From NCBI GenBank assembly GCA_005882715.1, contig VBEI01000098.1, positions 5,173 to 34,452 on the forward strand: a stretch of 29,280 bases of DNA. The letters run 5' to 3'. Shown one piece after another: positions 1-6,757 of this stretch. The notes beneath the pieces were generated by a model. The model searched no databases, was not told where the DNA came from, and saw only the letters and a list, made by a program, of their open reading frames with translations. Origin of the DNA: Chloroflexota bacterium (GTDB lineage Bacteria; Chloroflexota; Dehalococcoidia; SM23-28-2; RBG-16-64-32). The first letter of the stretch is position 1; each line of letters starts with the position of its first letter. Position numbers and translations under genes: made by a program.

Positions 1-143
1 ATCCCGGCTACGGCTTCCACACCAACAAAGGCTACGCAACTCGGGAACACTTCGCGGCACTGGACAGGCTTGGCCCCTGCCGCCTCCACCGCCGCTCTTT
101 CTCCCCGGTGAAGGAGATGGTCGCCGGCGGGATTCCGCTATAA
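1..143 (+). CDS. rnhB: Ribonuclease HII, 3' end only (partial)
   Basis: This is the last 46 codons of an open frame entering from outside the window (complete codons from base 3, TAA at 141-143). The visible tail has a G-Y-G-F then K-G-Y-x-T-x-x-H pattern, followed by an A-L, G-P-C and H-R-R-S-F series. That is the conserved C-terminal part of RNase HII, which removes ribonucleotides from DNA and the RNA of RNA/DNA hybrids. The catalytic acidic residues lie upstream and cannot be seen. A YraN-family gene two positions downstream supports the call, because rnhB and yraN are commonly neighbours. The assignment rests only on the tail motif and context. Confidence 0.8.
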   Translation, partial: PGYGFHTNKGYATREHFAALDRLGPCRLHRRSFSPVKEMVAGGIPL

Positions 144-144
144 T
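139..144 (+). promoter_or_regulatory. Possible -10 box for the phosphotriesterase-family gene
   Basis: A perfect TATAAT overlaps the rnhB stop codon and sits about 29 bases before the next start codon. The -35 position carries only a poor match. It could supply extra transcription of the downstream pair, or be chance. Confidence 0.3.
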
Positions 145-172
145 CGGCGCTGATATCTGAAGGAGCGCCCCC

Positions 173-1123
173 ATGCCGACTGTATATGCCGTAGCCGGCC
201 CCATCGATACCGCCGACCTCGGATTCACGCTGATGCACGAGCATATCATCGTAGAGTCGCCCGGCGTTAAGGAAAACTTCCCGATTGTCGACCGGGAGGC
301 GGAAATCGATAAGGCGGCGGCGAAGCTCAAAGACGTCATGGAGCGTGGCGTCGATACCCTCGTGGACTTAACACCCGGCGACTGGCGGGACATCCCTCTT
401 GTGAAGGACGTGGTCGCGCGCAGCGGAATGCAAGTCATCGTGGCCACCGGAATTTACTGGGAGGTACCACACCATTTCCGCTCGACCACCGGCCGGAGCG
501 TCGATTACATCGCTGAGCTGTTCATCAAGGACATCCAGGATGGGATCATGGACACCGGCGTCAGAGCGGGAATCATCAAGTGCGCGACGGACGAGCCGGG
601 CGTGACACAGGATGTCGAGCGGATTCTCCGGGCATCCGCAAAGGCCCACCGGGCGACCGGCGTTCCTATCTCCACGCATACGCACGCCGCCAGCGAGGTG
701 GGTCTCAAGCAACAGGACGTTTTTGAGAGCGAGGGAGTCGATCTCTCTCGGGTGGTCATCGGGCACAGCGGAGACACGGAGGATACGAACTACCTCAGGA
801 AGCTCTGTGAACGGGGAAGCTATATCGGCATGGACCGCTTTGGCATCGATATCTTCCTCGAGAATGAGAAGCGGGTTGCGACGATCGCGAAGATGTGCGG
901 AATGGGCTATGCCGAGAAGATGGTCTTATCGCACGACGCCGCTTGCTATTTTGGTTGGGTGGACCCGCCGCTAAGGGAAAAGATCGTCCCGAACTGGCAC
1001 TTCAACCACATTCCGGACCATGTTCTGCCCGCCCTTCTCGCGGCAGGCGTGACTGAAGACCAAATTCACGCAATGACCGTTGACAATCCTCGCCGCATCT
1101 TCGAGAAGCAGGGCGCGTATTAG
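173..1123 (+). CDS. Phosphotriesterase-family metal-dependent hydrolase
   Basis: The 316-residue protein has the binuclear-metal amidohydrolase layout of the phosphotriesterase (PTE) family. The HxH pair is at His22/His24, the lysine expected to be carbamylated is Lys136 (in G-I-I-K), His169 lies in a T-H-T context, His198 in G-H-S-G-D-T, and the catalytic Asp255 in S-H-D. Members hydrolyse lactones, phosphotriesters or other esters, and the substrate cannot be read from the sequence. The ATG is preceded by an AAGGAG ribosome binding site. The stop codon directly abuts the GTG of the YraN-family gene, so the two are likely co-transcribed and coupled. The protein lacks an obvious signal peptide, so it is probably cytoplasmic. 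Lactonase is the likelier activity for a chromosomal PTE-like protein, but that is inference. Confidence 0.88.
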   Translation: MPTVYAVAGPIDTADLGFTLMHEHIIVESPGVKENFPIVDREAEIDKAAAKLKDVMERGVDTLVDLTPGDWRDIPLVKDVVARSGMQVIVATGIYWEVPHHFRSTTGRSVDYIAELFIKDIQDGIMDTGVRAGIIKCATDEPGVTQDVERILRASAKAHRATGVPISTHTHAASEVGLKQQDVFESEGVDLSRVVIGHSGDTEDTNYLRKLCERGSYIGMDRFGIDIFLENEKRVATIAKMCGMGYAEKMVLSHDAACYFGWVDPPLREKIVPNWHFNHIPDHVLPALLAAGVTEDQIHAMTVDNPRRIFEKQGAY

Positions 1124-1495
1124 GTGCCGCCGTCCCGCCGTGCGCTCGGTGACCTCGGCGAGCGCTTAGCCGTCCAACATCTGCTGGCCAAGGGTTATCG
1201 CATTCGGGAGCGCAACTTTCGCTTCCGAGAGGGCGAGATCGATATCGTGGCGGAGCTTGGCGACCTGCTCGCCTTCATCGAGGTCCGTTGCCGGCGCGGC
1301 GGGGCCATGGGAACGGCGAGCGAATCGTTAACACCGGCCAAGCGGCGGCGCCTGGTTGGCCTCGCCGAAGCTTACGGCCAAACGGACGATGGCTTACCGG
1401 AGCGGCGTCGGATCGACGTCATCGCCGTCGATTTCGAACCGAGCGGGCGCTTGCTTTCTCTGGAGCACATCGAAGGCGCCGTCTGGGCGGACTGA
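1124..1495 (+). CDS. YraN family (UPF0102) endonuclease-fold protein
   Basis: The 123-residue protein starts with GTG immediately after the preceding stop codon. The N-terminal L-G-E-R-x-A-x-x-x-L pattern, the G-E-I-D-I-V segment near residue 40 and the I-E-V-R-C strand near residue 51 match the UPF0102/YraN family. That family has a restriction-endonuclease-like PD-(D/E)XK core in which Glu-Asp and Glu-x-Val/Arg residues form the putative active site. Its role is not firmly established, though it is repeatedly found beside rnhB and is suspected to act in nucleic-acid processing. It ends 2 bases before the stop codon of the convergent radical SAM gene. Confidence 0.88.
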   Translation: MPPSRRALGDLGERLAVQHLLAKGYRIRERNFRFREGEIDIVAELGDLLAFIEVRCRRGGAMGTASESLTPAKRRRLVGLAEAYGQTDDGLPERRRIDVIAVDFEPSGRLLSLEHIEGAVWAD

Positions 1496-1497
1496 CG

Positions 1498-2520
1498 TTA
1501 TTTGTCGCCCAGTGCCGGCCCGGCCTGAACGTTCGCCGGTAGCGGTCGGCGGCTGTTGTCGCGTAAGGTCCCCTTGACGAAGCCCTTCAGAACGGCTCTC
1601 ACGAACTGCGGCTTGTCGTTGTCCACTAGCGAGCAACGGTAGGCGCAACCAACGGAGCATCCCTCTTCGCAGTCCTTATGGCTTCTCGCCTGCTCGCTGA
1701 GGTCGGCTGCTGTGTACTCATCGATCGACTTCCCCAGCCTGCCGAGCTGCGATGCGCAGAGCTGAACATTGCCGAACTCGTCTACGTAGAGGTAGCGAGC
1801 ACCTGCGCGGCACTTCCAGTCCGGCCGTTCGCCTTGAAGCAGCTTCTTGCCGTACTCATAATCGAGGTACGTGAACGGTTTGCCGTCGCGATAGAACTCC
1901 TCGTACAACTCGAGATACGGCTGCCCGCTGATAGTCACGTAGCCTTTCGCGTTGTGGATCAGATTGATCGACATGCGGAACCCAAAAGCCTCTATCTCGC
2001 GCACCAGTTGCCTGAAATCATCTACCGACGATTCGCAGAGGACCGCTGTCACGTGTACGTCGAAGCGCGCAAGCCTTTTCAGCCGCTCCAGCCGCGTTCG
2101 CAGAGAACGGAGCGATTTCTGAATGTATCGTGTGGGGTCTGCCTGAAGGGTATCGATGCTGACCGTCAAGTTGTTCAGGCCGGCCTCGTTGAGCGACTCG
2201 ATTACCCCGTTGCGCAAGAGGAAACCGTTGGTTACGACGCTCGTGTTCGATTTCCGGCCAGCGTATGCGACGAGCTCGGCAATGTCCGGATGCATCAGCG
2301 GCTCTCCCCCGAGCATCGTGATATTCGCAGAATGCAGGCTATGCAGAGCATCGATTCGCTGCTTGAGCATATCCGCCGGCACGGGTTCCGAGAAGTTGTC
2401 GTATTCGGAGCAGTAACCGCAGCTCAGGTTGCAGCGACGGGTGACGATCAGTTGCGCGTCGAGTGGAGCGTTCGTGAAGAGAATGCGGGGGACTGCGCTT
2501 AGAAGATTCTTAACTTGCAC
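1498..2520 (-). CDS. Radical SAM protein with SPASM-like C-terminal cluster domain
   Basis: This 340-residue protein has the radical SAM signature CX3CX2C at Cys30/Cys34/Cys37 and a G-G-E-P motif at residues 71-74 for SAM binding. The C-terminal part holds six more cysteines (237, 255, 284, 288, 292, 296) in a SPASM-like arrangement, suggesting one or two auxiliary iron-sulfur clusters. Such enzymes use the 5'-deoxyadenosyl radical to modify peptides, cofactors or lipids. No small precursor-peptide gene is visible nearby. The start is GTG, with a GGAG motif about 9 bases upstream. It lies 37 bases downstream of an AUR1-like PAP2 gene on the same strand, so the two are probably one operon. The substrate is unknown. 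Confidence 0.85.
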   Translation of the reverse strand: MQVKNLLSAVPRILFTNAPLDAQLIVTRRCNLSCGYCSEYDNFSEPVPADMLKQRIDALHSLHSANITMLGGEPLMHPDIAELVAYAGRKSNTSVVTNGFLLRNGVIESLNEAGLNNLTVSIDTLQADPTRYIQKSLRSLRTRLERLKRLARFDVHVTAVLCESSVDDFRQLVREIEAFGFRMSINLIHNAKGYVTISGQPYLELYEEFYRDGKPFTYLDYEYGKKLLQGERPDWKCRAGARYLYVDEFGNVQLCASQLGRLGKSIDEYTAADLSEQARSHKDCEEGCSVGCAYRCSLVDNDKPQFVRAVLKGFVKGTLRDNSRRPLPANVQAGPALGDK

Positions 2521-2557
2521 CAGCGTCGCTCCAGGCGATCGCCATCATATGGTGTGA

Positions 2558-3487
2558 TCAGGCAGGTTGTGGCGCTCGCTGCTGTTGCTGCCGGACGCTC
2601 GCTTCGTCGATTGCTACCAACCAGTACACCCAGCTCACCCACCCGTGCTCCCTGGCGGATTTGCTCTCCGGTGACAGCACTCGCAGTACCAGCCACCTCC
2701 CGCCCAGCGTGATTGCGAGACCGAGCGCAACAACCGGGATGGCGGCTATCGGGTCTAACAGGTAATGGTTCGCAGTAAGGATTATGTCAGTAAACATTCC
2801 GAAAGGCATCAGCACGGCAAAAGCGCGAATGAATGGATTTTTGGTCGCCAGCCACACGGCCAGCCCCACGAGCATGTTCCAGCCGAAGTGCATGCTCGGG
2901 AAAGCGGCATACTCGTTTACGAAACCTCCAAACGTGTACGGCCTCCCGGTGTTGTACTGGTCGAAGACCGTATCGGTTAAGTGAAAGCCGAGATGGTCTG
3001 GCAGCAGGCGCGGAGGCGCGGTCGGGAAGTTAATATAGAACACGAGAGCGATTGCGCCTGAGATGAGAAAGGCGTTTCGCATGAGAAGGTACTGAGGTCG
3101 ATGCCAGAAATAGAGCCAGACCGCTAGCGCGCCGATAACGGGCAGGTGGCCGAAGAGATAGAAGTAGTTCAGTCCATCCACGAACCAGTGGTAATCCAGA
3201 ATGGCCCGCTGAAGATCAGGCTCCCAGAAGATGCCGAGGCTCTGCTCGAAGTGCACAATACCAACTCCGCGGTCAACTGCCTCACTCACACGCTGGGTGA
3301 CCTGGCCGCGGACGAGGTAGTAGATGGGCAGCGCCAGAGCGAGCAGAAGCACCTCAGCGCCGTCCTTCGGGCCGGGTCGCCACTTGAGGACTGGGTTCAA
3401 CGCGTAAGTGATCTTCGTCATGGTGGTGTGGAGATGAGTGCGGAGGGTGCTATTTGCAGCAGCGCCTGCGGTCCTACCGAGCCCCAT
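2558..3487 (-). CDS. PAP2-superfamily membrane enzyme, AUR1/inositolphosphotransferase-like
   Basis: The 309-residue polytopic membrane protein has about six hydrophobic helices. Its motifs are N-F-P-T-A-P-P-R near residues 153-160, P-S-M-H at 197-200 and H-Y-x-x-D at 241-245. These are the phosphatase motifs of the PAP2_3/AUR1-like branch, in which the two histidines and the aspartate form the catalytic centre. Relatives transfer phospho-head-groups between lipids or dephosphorylate lipid intermediates at the membrane. I chose the ATG at 3487 because GAGGTAGG lies about 8 bases upstream. An in-frame TTG two codons earlier (3493) and an ATG at 3421 are alternatives. The downstream partner is the radical SAM gene, hinting at a joint lipid or envelope modification (inference). 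Confidence 0.82.
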   Translation of the reverse strand: MGLGRTAGAAANSTLRTHLHTTMTKITYALNPVLKWRPGPKDGAEVLLLALALPIYYLVRGQVTQRVSEAVDRGVGIVHFEQSLGIFWEPDLQRAILDYHWFVDGLNYFYLFGHLPVIGALAVWLYFWHRPQYLLMRNAFLISGAIALVFYINFPTAPPRLLPDHLGFHLTDTVFDQYNTGRPYTFGGFVNEYAAFPSMHFGWNMLVGLAVWLATKNPFIRAFAVLMPFGMFTDIILTANHYLLDPIAAIPVVALGLAITLGGRWLVLRVLSPESKSAREHGWVSWVYWLVAIDEASVRQQQQRAPQPA

Positions 3488-3571
3488 CGGCAAGTCCTAC
3501 CTCTACTCTAATAGATTTGTGGCAACATTACCATAGAGTCGGACGTCAGCCAATATCTAGAACCGTGATTC

Positions 3572-4348
3572 ATGTCACAGATATCGAAATCAGTCAGCTC
3601 CGTGCCCCGCTTCTCTCCGCTGCGCATTCGCGTGTTTGATACTTGCCGCCTGCGCTATCGCTACCAGTACCTGGATCGCGTACCGGCCAAGCTAAGACCG
3701 CAGGACACAGCCGGGTCGCTGCTGCACCGCGTCCTCTGCGATTTCTTCTCCAAAGTGCCAATGGCGGAGAGGGATGAACAGCGGTTGGTTCGGATGTTTG
3801 AGGACGGATGGGAAGCGCTTTCACCCCGATACCGCCGTATGAAAGGAGTCGAAAAGCTGCGCGATAAGTCGCTCGCGCAGCTGAGAATGTTCGCCCAGCA
3901 ACACGATCTGTCGGCCCGGCCGCTTTTGGTAGAGCCCTACTTCCAGGTTGAGGTTGCGCCGCAGGTAACCCTGTTCGGGCGCGTCGATCGTATCGATGAA
4001 GAAGCCGCTGGAACACTTCACGTGATCGATTATAAGACCGGCTCGCATGCGGACGAGGTAGATGCGAAGCAGCTACGGCTCTACGCTATAATGGCCGAGA
4101 AAAGTCTGGGCAAACCGGTTACGAAGACCTCGTTCTGGCACCTGGACGACGGCGATACCTGGATGGAAGACTTCAGCGACGAACAAAGAAGGCTCTCTCA
4201 TTCGGAACTTCTCGAGGCCGTCAAACAAATGCAATCGATAACCGATTTCCCACCGAATGTCGGACAGCACTGCGGCCACTGCCCGTATCTGCACGCCTGC
4301 TCCGCACGCGACGAGATACAACGCCGGCGCCTGGCGGAAGGCTGGTAA
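3572..4348 (+). CDS. PD-(D/E)XK nuclease with Fe-S cluster (RecB/Cas4/AddB-like)
   Basis: The 258-residue single-domain protein carries the RecB-family nuclease motifs: His52 in L-L-H-R-V-L, Asp139 in G-R-V-D-R, the D-x-K core at Asp153/Lys155 in I-D-Y-K-T-G, and a Q-x-x-x-Y motif at Gln167/Tyr171. Four cysteines (25, 234, 237, 243) bracket the domain in the pattern that binds a [4Fe-4S] cluster in Cas4 and AddB. The family processes single-stranded DNA ends. No CRISPR array, Cas1/Cas2 or AddA-type helicase is present in the window, so a CRISPR role has no support here. A general repair or recombination exonuclease is more likely. It is the first gene of a tight + strand cluster. Confidence 0.87.
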   Translation: MSQISKSVSSVPRFSPLRIRVFDTCRLRYRYQYLDRVPAKLRPQDTAGSLLHRVLCDFFSKVPMAERDEQRLVRMFEDGWEALSPRYRRMKGVEKLRDKSLAQLRMFAQQHDLSARPLLVEPYFQVEVAPQVTLFGRVDRIDEEAAGTLHVIDYKTGSHADEVDAKQLRLYAIMAEKSLGKPVTKTSFWHLDDGDTWMEDFSDEQRRLSHSELLEAVKQMQSITDFPPNVGQHCGHCPYLHACSARDEIQRRRLAEGW

Positions 4349-4351
4349 GGG

Positions 4352-4720
4352 GTGCCGATCTACGAGTTCCGCTGCAACGCCTGTCGCCGCCGAACTTCGG
4401 TCTTCACGCGAAGCATCGGAGCGCCGGCCGGCGCCGCCTGCGAGCACTGCGGATCGAGCCACCTCTCTCGGTTGATGTCCCGCGTGGCCGTCCACCGTAC
4501 CGAGGGCGACTCGCTCGACGGCTTCGACGAGACCAGCCTTGGAGACGTAGACGAAAACGACCCGCGCTCGATGGCACGTTGGGTGCGCAAGATGAGCCGC
4601 CAGATGGGCGAGCCGCTCGACGCCGGCATTGAGGCTGACCTCGAGCGCATGGAGGCAGGCGAGATGCCAGACGACTTCGGCGAGGGAGGAGATGAGGATG
4701 AATTCGCGGGCGTGGAGTGA
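4352..4720 (+). CDS. FmdB-type zinc-ribbon protein, copy 1
   Basis: The 122-residue protein begins M-P-I-Y-E-F-x-C and has two zinc knuckles, Cys8/Cys11 and Cys30/Cys33, giving the FmdB/CxxC_CxxC_SSSS regulatory ribbon. The rest (about 50-122) is charged, predicted helical and strongly acidic at the C terminus. The start is GTG, 3 bases after the preceding stop. FmdB was named for a putative regulator of formamidase/amidase genes, but most homologues have no proven function. No amidase lies nearby. A second protein with identical cysteine spacing is encoded at 4969. The 3' end overlaps the start of a small membrane-protein ORF. Confidence 0.85.
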   Translation: MPIYEFRCNACRRRTSVFTRSIGAPAGAACEHCGSSHLSRLMSRVAVHRTEGDSLDGFDETSLGDVDENDPRSMARWVRKMSRQMGEPLDAGIEADLERMEAGEMPDDFGEGGDEDEFAGVE

Positions 4721-4964
4721 AGTCGCGACCGGCGCGCCGACGAGAAGTACGCGGCATTGGTTGCGCAATCCCGCTTTGCCAATAATCTCGCGGTACCTAC
4801 CCCTCCTTGTGCTTGTTGCCGCTGCAGCTTTGCTTTTCTTTCCCATGTTCGTGCCCCGGGCATACGGATACGATCAATGGCATAGTCATTGCGCGTTGGG
4901 CTGCCACGAGCCGCCGCTTCGGTTGGAGAACAGTCCTCGAGACTTGCTGGATCTTATCTTCTAA
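4698..4964 (+). CDS. Small membrane-anchored protein with CX3CH motif, unknown function
   Basis: The proposed 88-residue product starts at ATG 4698, with GGAGG (4685-4689) 8 bases upstream, inside the end of the first FmdB gene. Residues 33-52 form one strongly hydrophobic helix, preceded by basic residues. The short exported or lumenal part then contains H-S-H-C-A-L-G-C-H-E, with Cys65, Cys69 and His70. CX3CH is a rare variant of the haem c attachment motif, and the same residues could instead bind another metal. The ORF fills most of the otherwise empty gap between the two FmdB genes. I know no family for it, and a chance ORF cannot be excluded. Confidence 0.5.
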   Translation: MNSRAWSEVATGAPTRSTRHWLRNPALPIISRYLPLLVLVAAAALLFFPMFVPRAYGYDQWHSHCALGCHEPPLRLENSPRDLLDLIF

Positions 4965-4968
4965 AGCG

Positions 4969-5307
4969 ATGCCCATCTATGAGTACAAGTGCAGCGAGTG
5001 CGGCCGCCTGAGCAGCGTCTTCGCGCGGACCGTAAATTCGTCTGTCGATACCAAATGCAGGCACTGCGGCTCCGGAAAATTGGAGCGATCGCTCTCCCGC
5101 TTCGCCTATCACAAATCGGAGGCCGACATCCTGCGCGACTATGGAGCTGAACCCAAGCGGTTGGAAGACTACAAGGACCCGCGTCAGATAGGGCGCTGGG
5201 CGGAGCGCAAGTTCGATGAGTTCGGAATCGACATGCCGCAGGAGGCGCGTGAGATGATCGATGCGGCGCGCGAGGGTGATTTCCCTGAGCCGGTGAAGGA
5301 TCTGTAG
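4969..5307 (+). CDS. FmdB-type zinc-ribbon protein, copy 2
   Basis: The 112-residue protein starts at the ATG giving M-P-I-Y-E-Y-K-C. The frame is open further upstream, but the family N terminus fixes this start. Cys8/Cys11 and Cys30/Cys33 reproduce exactly the zinc-ribbon spacing of the gene at 4352. After about residue 45 the two diverge, and here the tail has a Y-K-D-P-R-Q-I-G-R-W-A-E segment and a predicted helical end. The shared R-S-M/Q-I-x-R-W-x-R/E segment of both copies suggests a common, longer architecture, not just a shared ribbon. The start lies 4 bases after the stop of the small CX3CH protein. Function is unknown, and a regulatory or chaperone-like role is inferred only from the family. 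Confidence 0.85.
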   Translation: MPIYEYKCSECGRLSSVFARTVNSSVDTKCRHCGSGKLERSLSRFAYHKSEADILRDYGAEPKRLEDYKDPRQIGRWAERKFDEFGIDMPQEAREMIDAAREGDFPEPVKDL

Positions 5308-5323
5308 GCGCGCGACGAATCAC

Positions 5324-6082
5324 ATGAAGTGGTTGGTGCCCGCGAGTCTGGTAGTGCTCCCGATACTCGCCGCGTGCGGCGACGACGAGGAGGCAATTAG
5401 TGATGCCCCCACTACGTCACCAACAGGGCTGAACTCAGGGTCGTCTGCTCCGGCCTTCGCCGACGCTACAGTCACTATTCGCGCGACGGCCACTCTAGGG
5501 CCAACATTCGGTGACGCTCCGGAACTATTCGGCGGCTTTCGGGAGTTCGCCCCCTTGTTAATGTACGCTCTCGCATCAGGTGACACCGGATTTGTCGTCG
5601 ATCGTGCAGACCGGGTCTCTGTCACCTGTGAAGGCATCGAGCAGGCAGGGCCGTGCAGCGGTGTGGCTGCCGGAGAAGTCCGTTCTGGGATACCGGGTTC
5701 TGCGTGGAGATCTGATGCCGGCGGTATCTTTTCGGATGAGGACTATGCCATGAATTTGTCCCGGTATCGCGAGGCAAGCCGACCCGAGCTGTCTGATGAA
5801 TATGGCACCGGAGCCTTGCGGCTCTTTGCACTTGGGTCAATGGCTCGGCAGGATGGAAGGGCCTATGAGGTCATTACCACTTCCATTACCAACCAATACC
5901 CGAGCACGGGCTACAGTGTAAGTGAACCGTTTCGCGAGGCTCACGTGTTCTACTTCCATCACAATGGCGCCGGGTGGCGGTTCGACGGTGAAAAAGCGGC
6001 TGCTGCGTCGATCACCGCCGTTGATTGGCTCTCCGGCACCTGTTCACAGTGCTACGATTATTGGGAACCGTGGCCTAGTTGA
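5324..6082 (+). CDS. Predicted lipoprotein, unknown function
   Basis: The 252-residue protein begins with a short signal peptide ending in a lipobox L-A-A-C with Cys18 as the lipidation site, followed by an acidic G-D-D-D-E-E linker. It is therefore expected on the outer face of the cytoplasmic membrane. A low-complexity Ser/Thr/Pro/Ala stretch covers about residues 27-60, and the rest looks like a globular domain with a late C-S-Q-C pair. I recognise no family. The TGA stop overlaps the ATG of the translin-like gene (TGATG), indicating translational coupling. Confidence 0.75.
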   Translation: MKWLVPASLVVLPILAACGDDEEAISDAPTTSPTGLNSGSSAPAFADATVTIRATATLGPTFGDAPELFGGFREFAPLLMYALASGDTGFVVDRADRVSVTCEGIEQAGPCSGVAAGEVRSGIPGSAWRSDAGGIFSDEDYAMNLSRYREASRPELSDEYGTGALRLFALGSMARQDGRAYEVITTSITNQYPSTGYSVSEPFREAHVFYFHHNGAGWRFDGEKAAAASITAVDWLSGTCSQCYDYWEPWPS

Positions 6083-6720
6083 TGAATACCGACGGCCTGA
6101 ACGCAATCGGCGAAGAGATGCGCGCTCACCTCGACGCCAAGCATCAGGCGCGCGAGCAGGCTTTGGCACTTACGCGAGAAGTGATTCGCTTGTCGGCCAA
6201 CGCAATCCGTGCGGTGCACCGCCGCGAATTCGACGCGGCCGAAGGGCTGCTGGCGAAGGCGAAGACGAACCTCCAGCAAACGGAAACCGCTCTTGCGGAG
6301 CACCCAGACATCTTCCACGCCGGCTTCGTCCATGACGCACAAAAGGAGTTCGCGGAGGCGCACTGCTCGCTTGCTCTCATCGCCGGGCGTCCTCTGCCCG
6401 CTCCGGCCGCCCTTGGAGTCATGGCCGGTTCTTATCTCAACGGCCTCGGCGAGACTGTCGGCGAGCTGCGCCGCCATCTGCTCGATTCACTCCGCGCCGG
6501 CGATATCGAGCACTGCGAGGACTGTCTGGCGGCGATGGGAGATATCTATGACGTGCTTGTGACGATGGACTACCCAGAGGCGGTTACATCGGGCCTGAGA
6601 CGTACGGCAGACGCGATGAGGGGCATCCTGGAGCGCACCCGCGGCGACTACACGATGGCCTACGCTCAGCGCCAGCTCGAGGACCGCCTTCGCGAGTTCG
6701 AGGAACGCCTGCCCAAGTAG
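6082..6720 (+). CDS. Translin-family protein
   Basis: This 212-residue, almost entirely helical protein matches the translin family. The key segment is near residues 153-185: G-D-I-Y-D-V-L, then D-Y-P-E-A-V, G-L-R-R and E-R-T-R-G-D. An H-C-S-L-A-L and R-P-L-P-A-P region lies near 93-110. Translin is a ring-forming, nucleic-acid-binding protein, best known from eukaryotic TRAX/translin RNA processing, with simpler archaeal and bacterial homologues. I chose ATG 6082 because it overlaps the lipoprotein stop, and a TTG one codon earlier is an alternative. Whether the acidic residues needed for nuclease activity (as in TRAX) are present cannot be decided by eye. Confidence 0.85.
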   Translation: MNTDGLNAIGEEMRAHLDAKHQAREQALALTREVIRLSANAIRAVHRREFDAAEGLLAKAKTNLQQTETALAEHPDIFHAGFVHDAQKEFAEAHCSLALIAGRPLPAPAALGVMAGSYLNGLGETVGELRRHLLDSLRAGDIEHCEDCLAAMGDIYDVLVTMDYPEAVTSGLRRTADAMRGILERTRGDYTMAYAQRQLEDRLREFEERLPK

Positions 6721-6757
6721 GCGCCGTTGGGGGATCTCTCGGAGCGAATCCCGACGA

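Noticed and set aside
3572..4348. Cas4-like nuclease as a sign of a CRISPR system
   Set aside because: No repeat-spacer array and no other cas genes occur in the window, and the same fold is common in repair nucleases.
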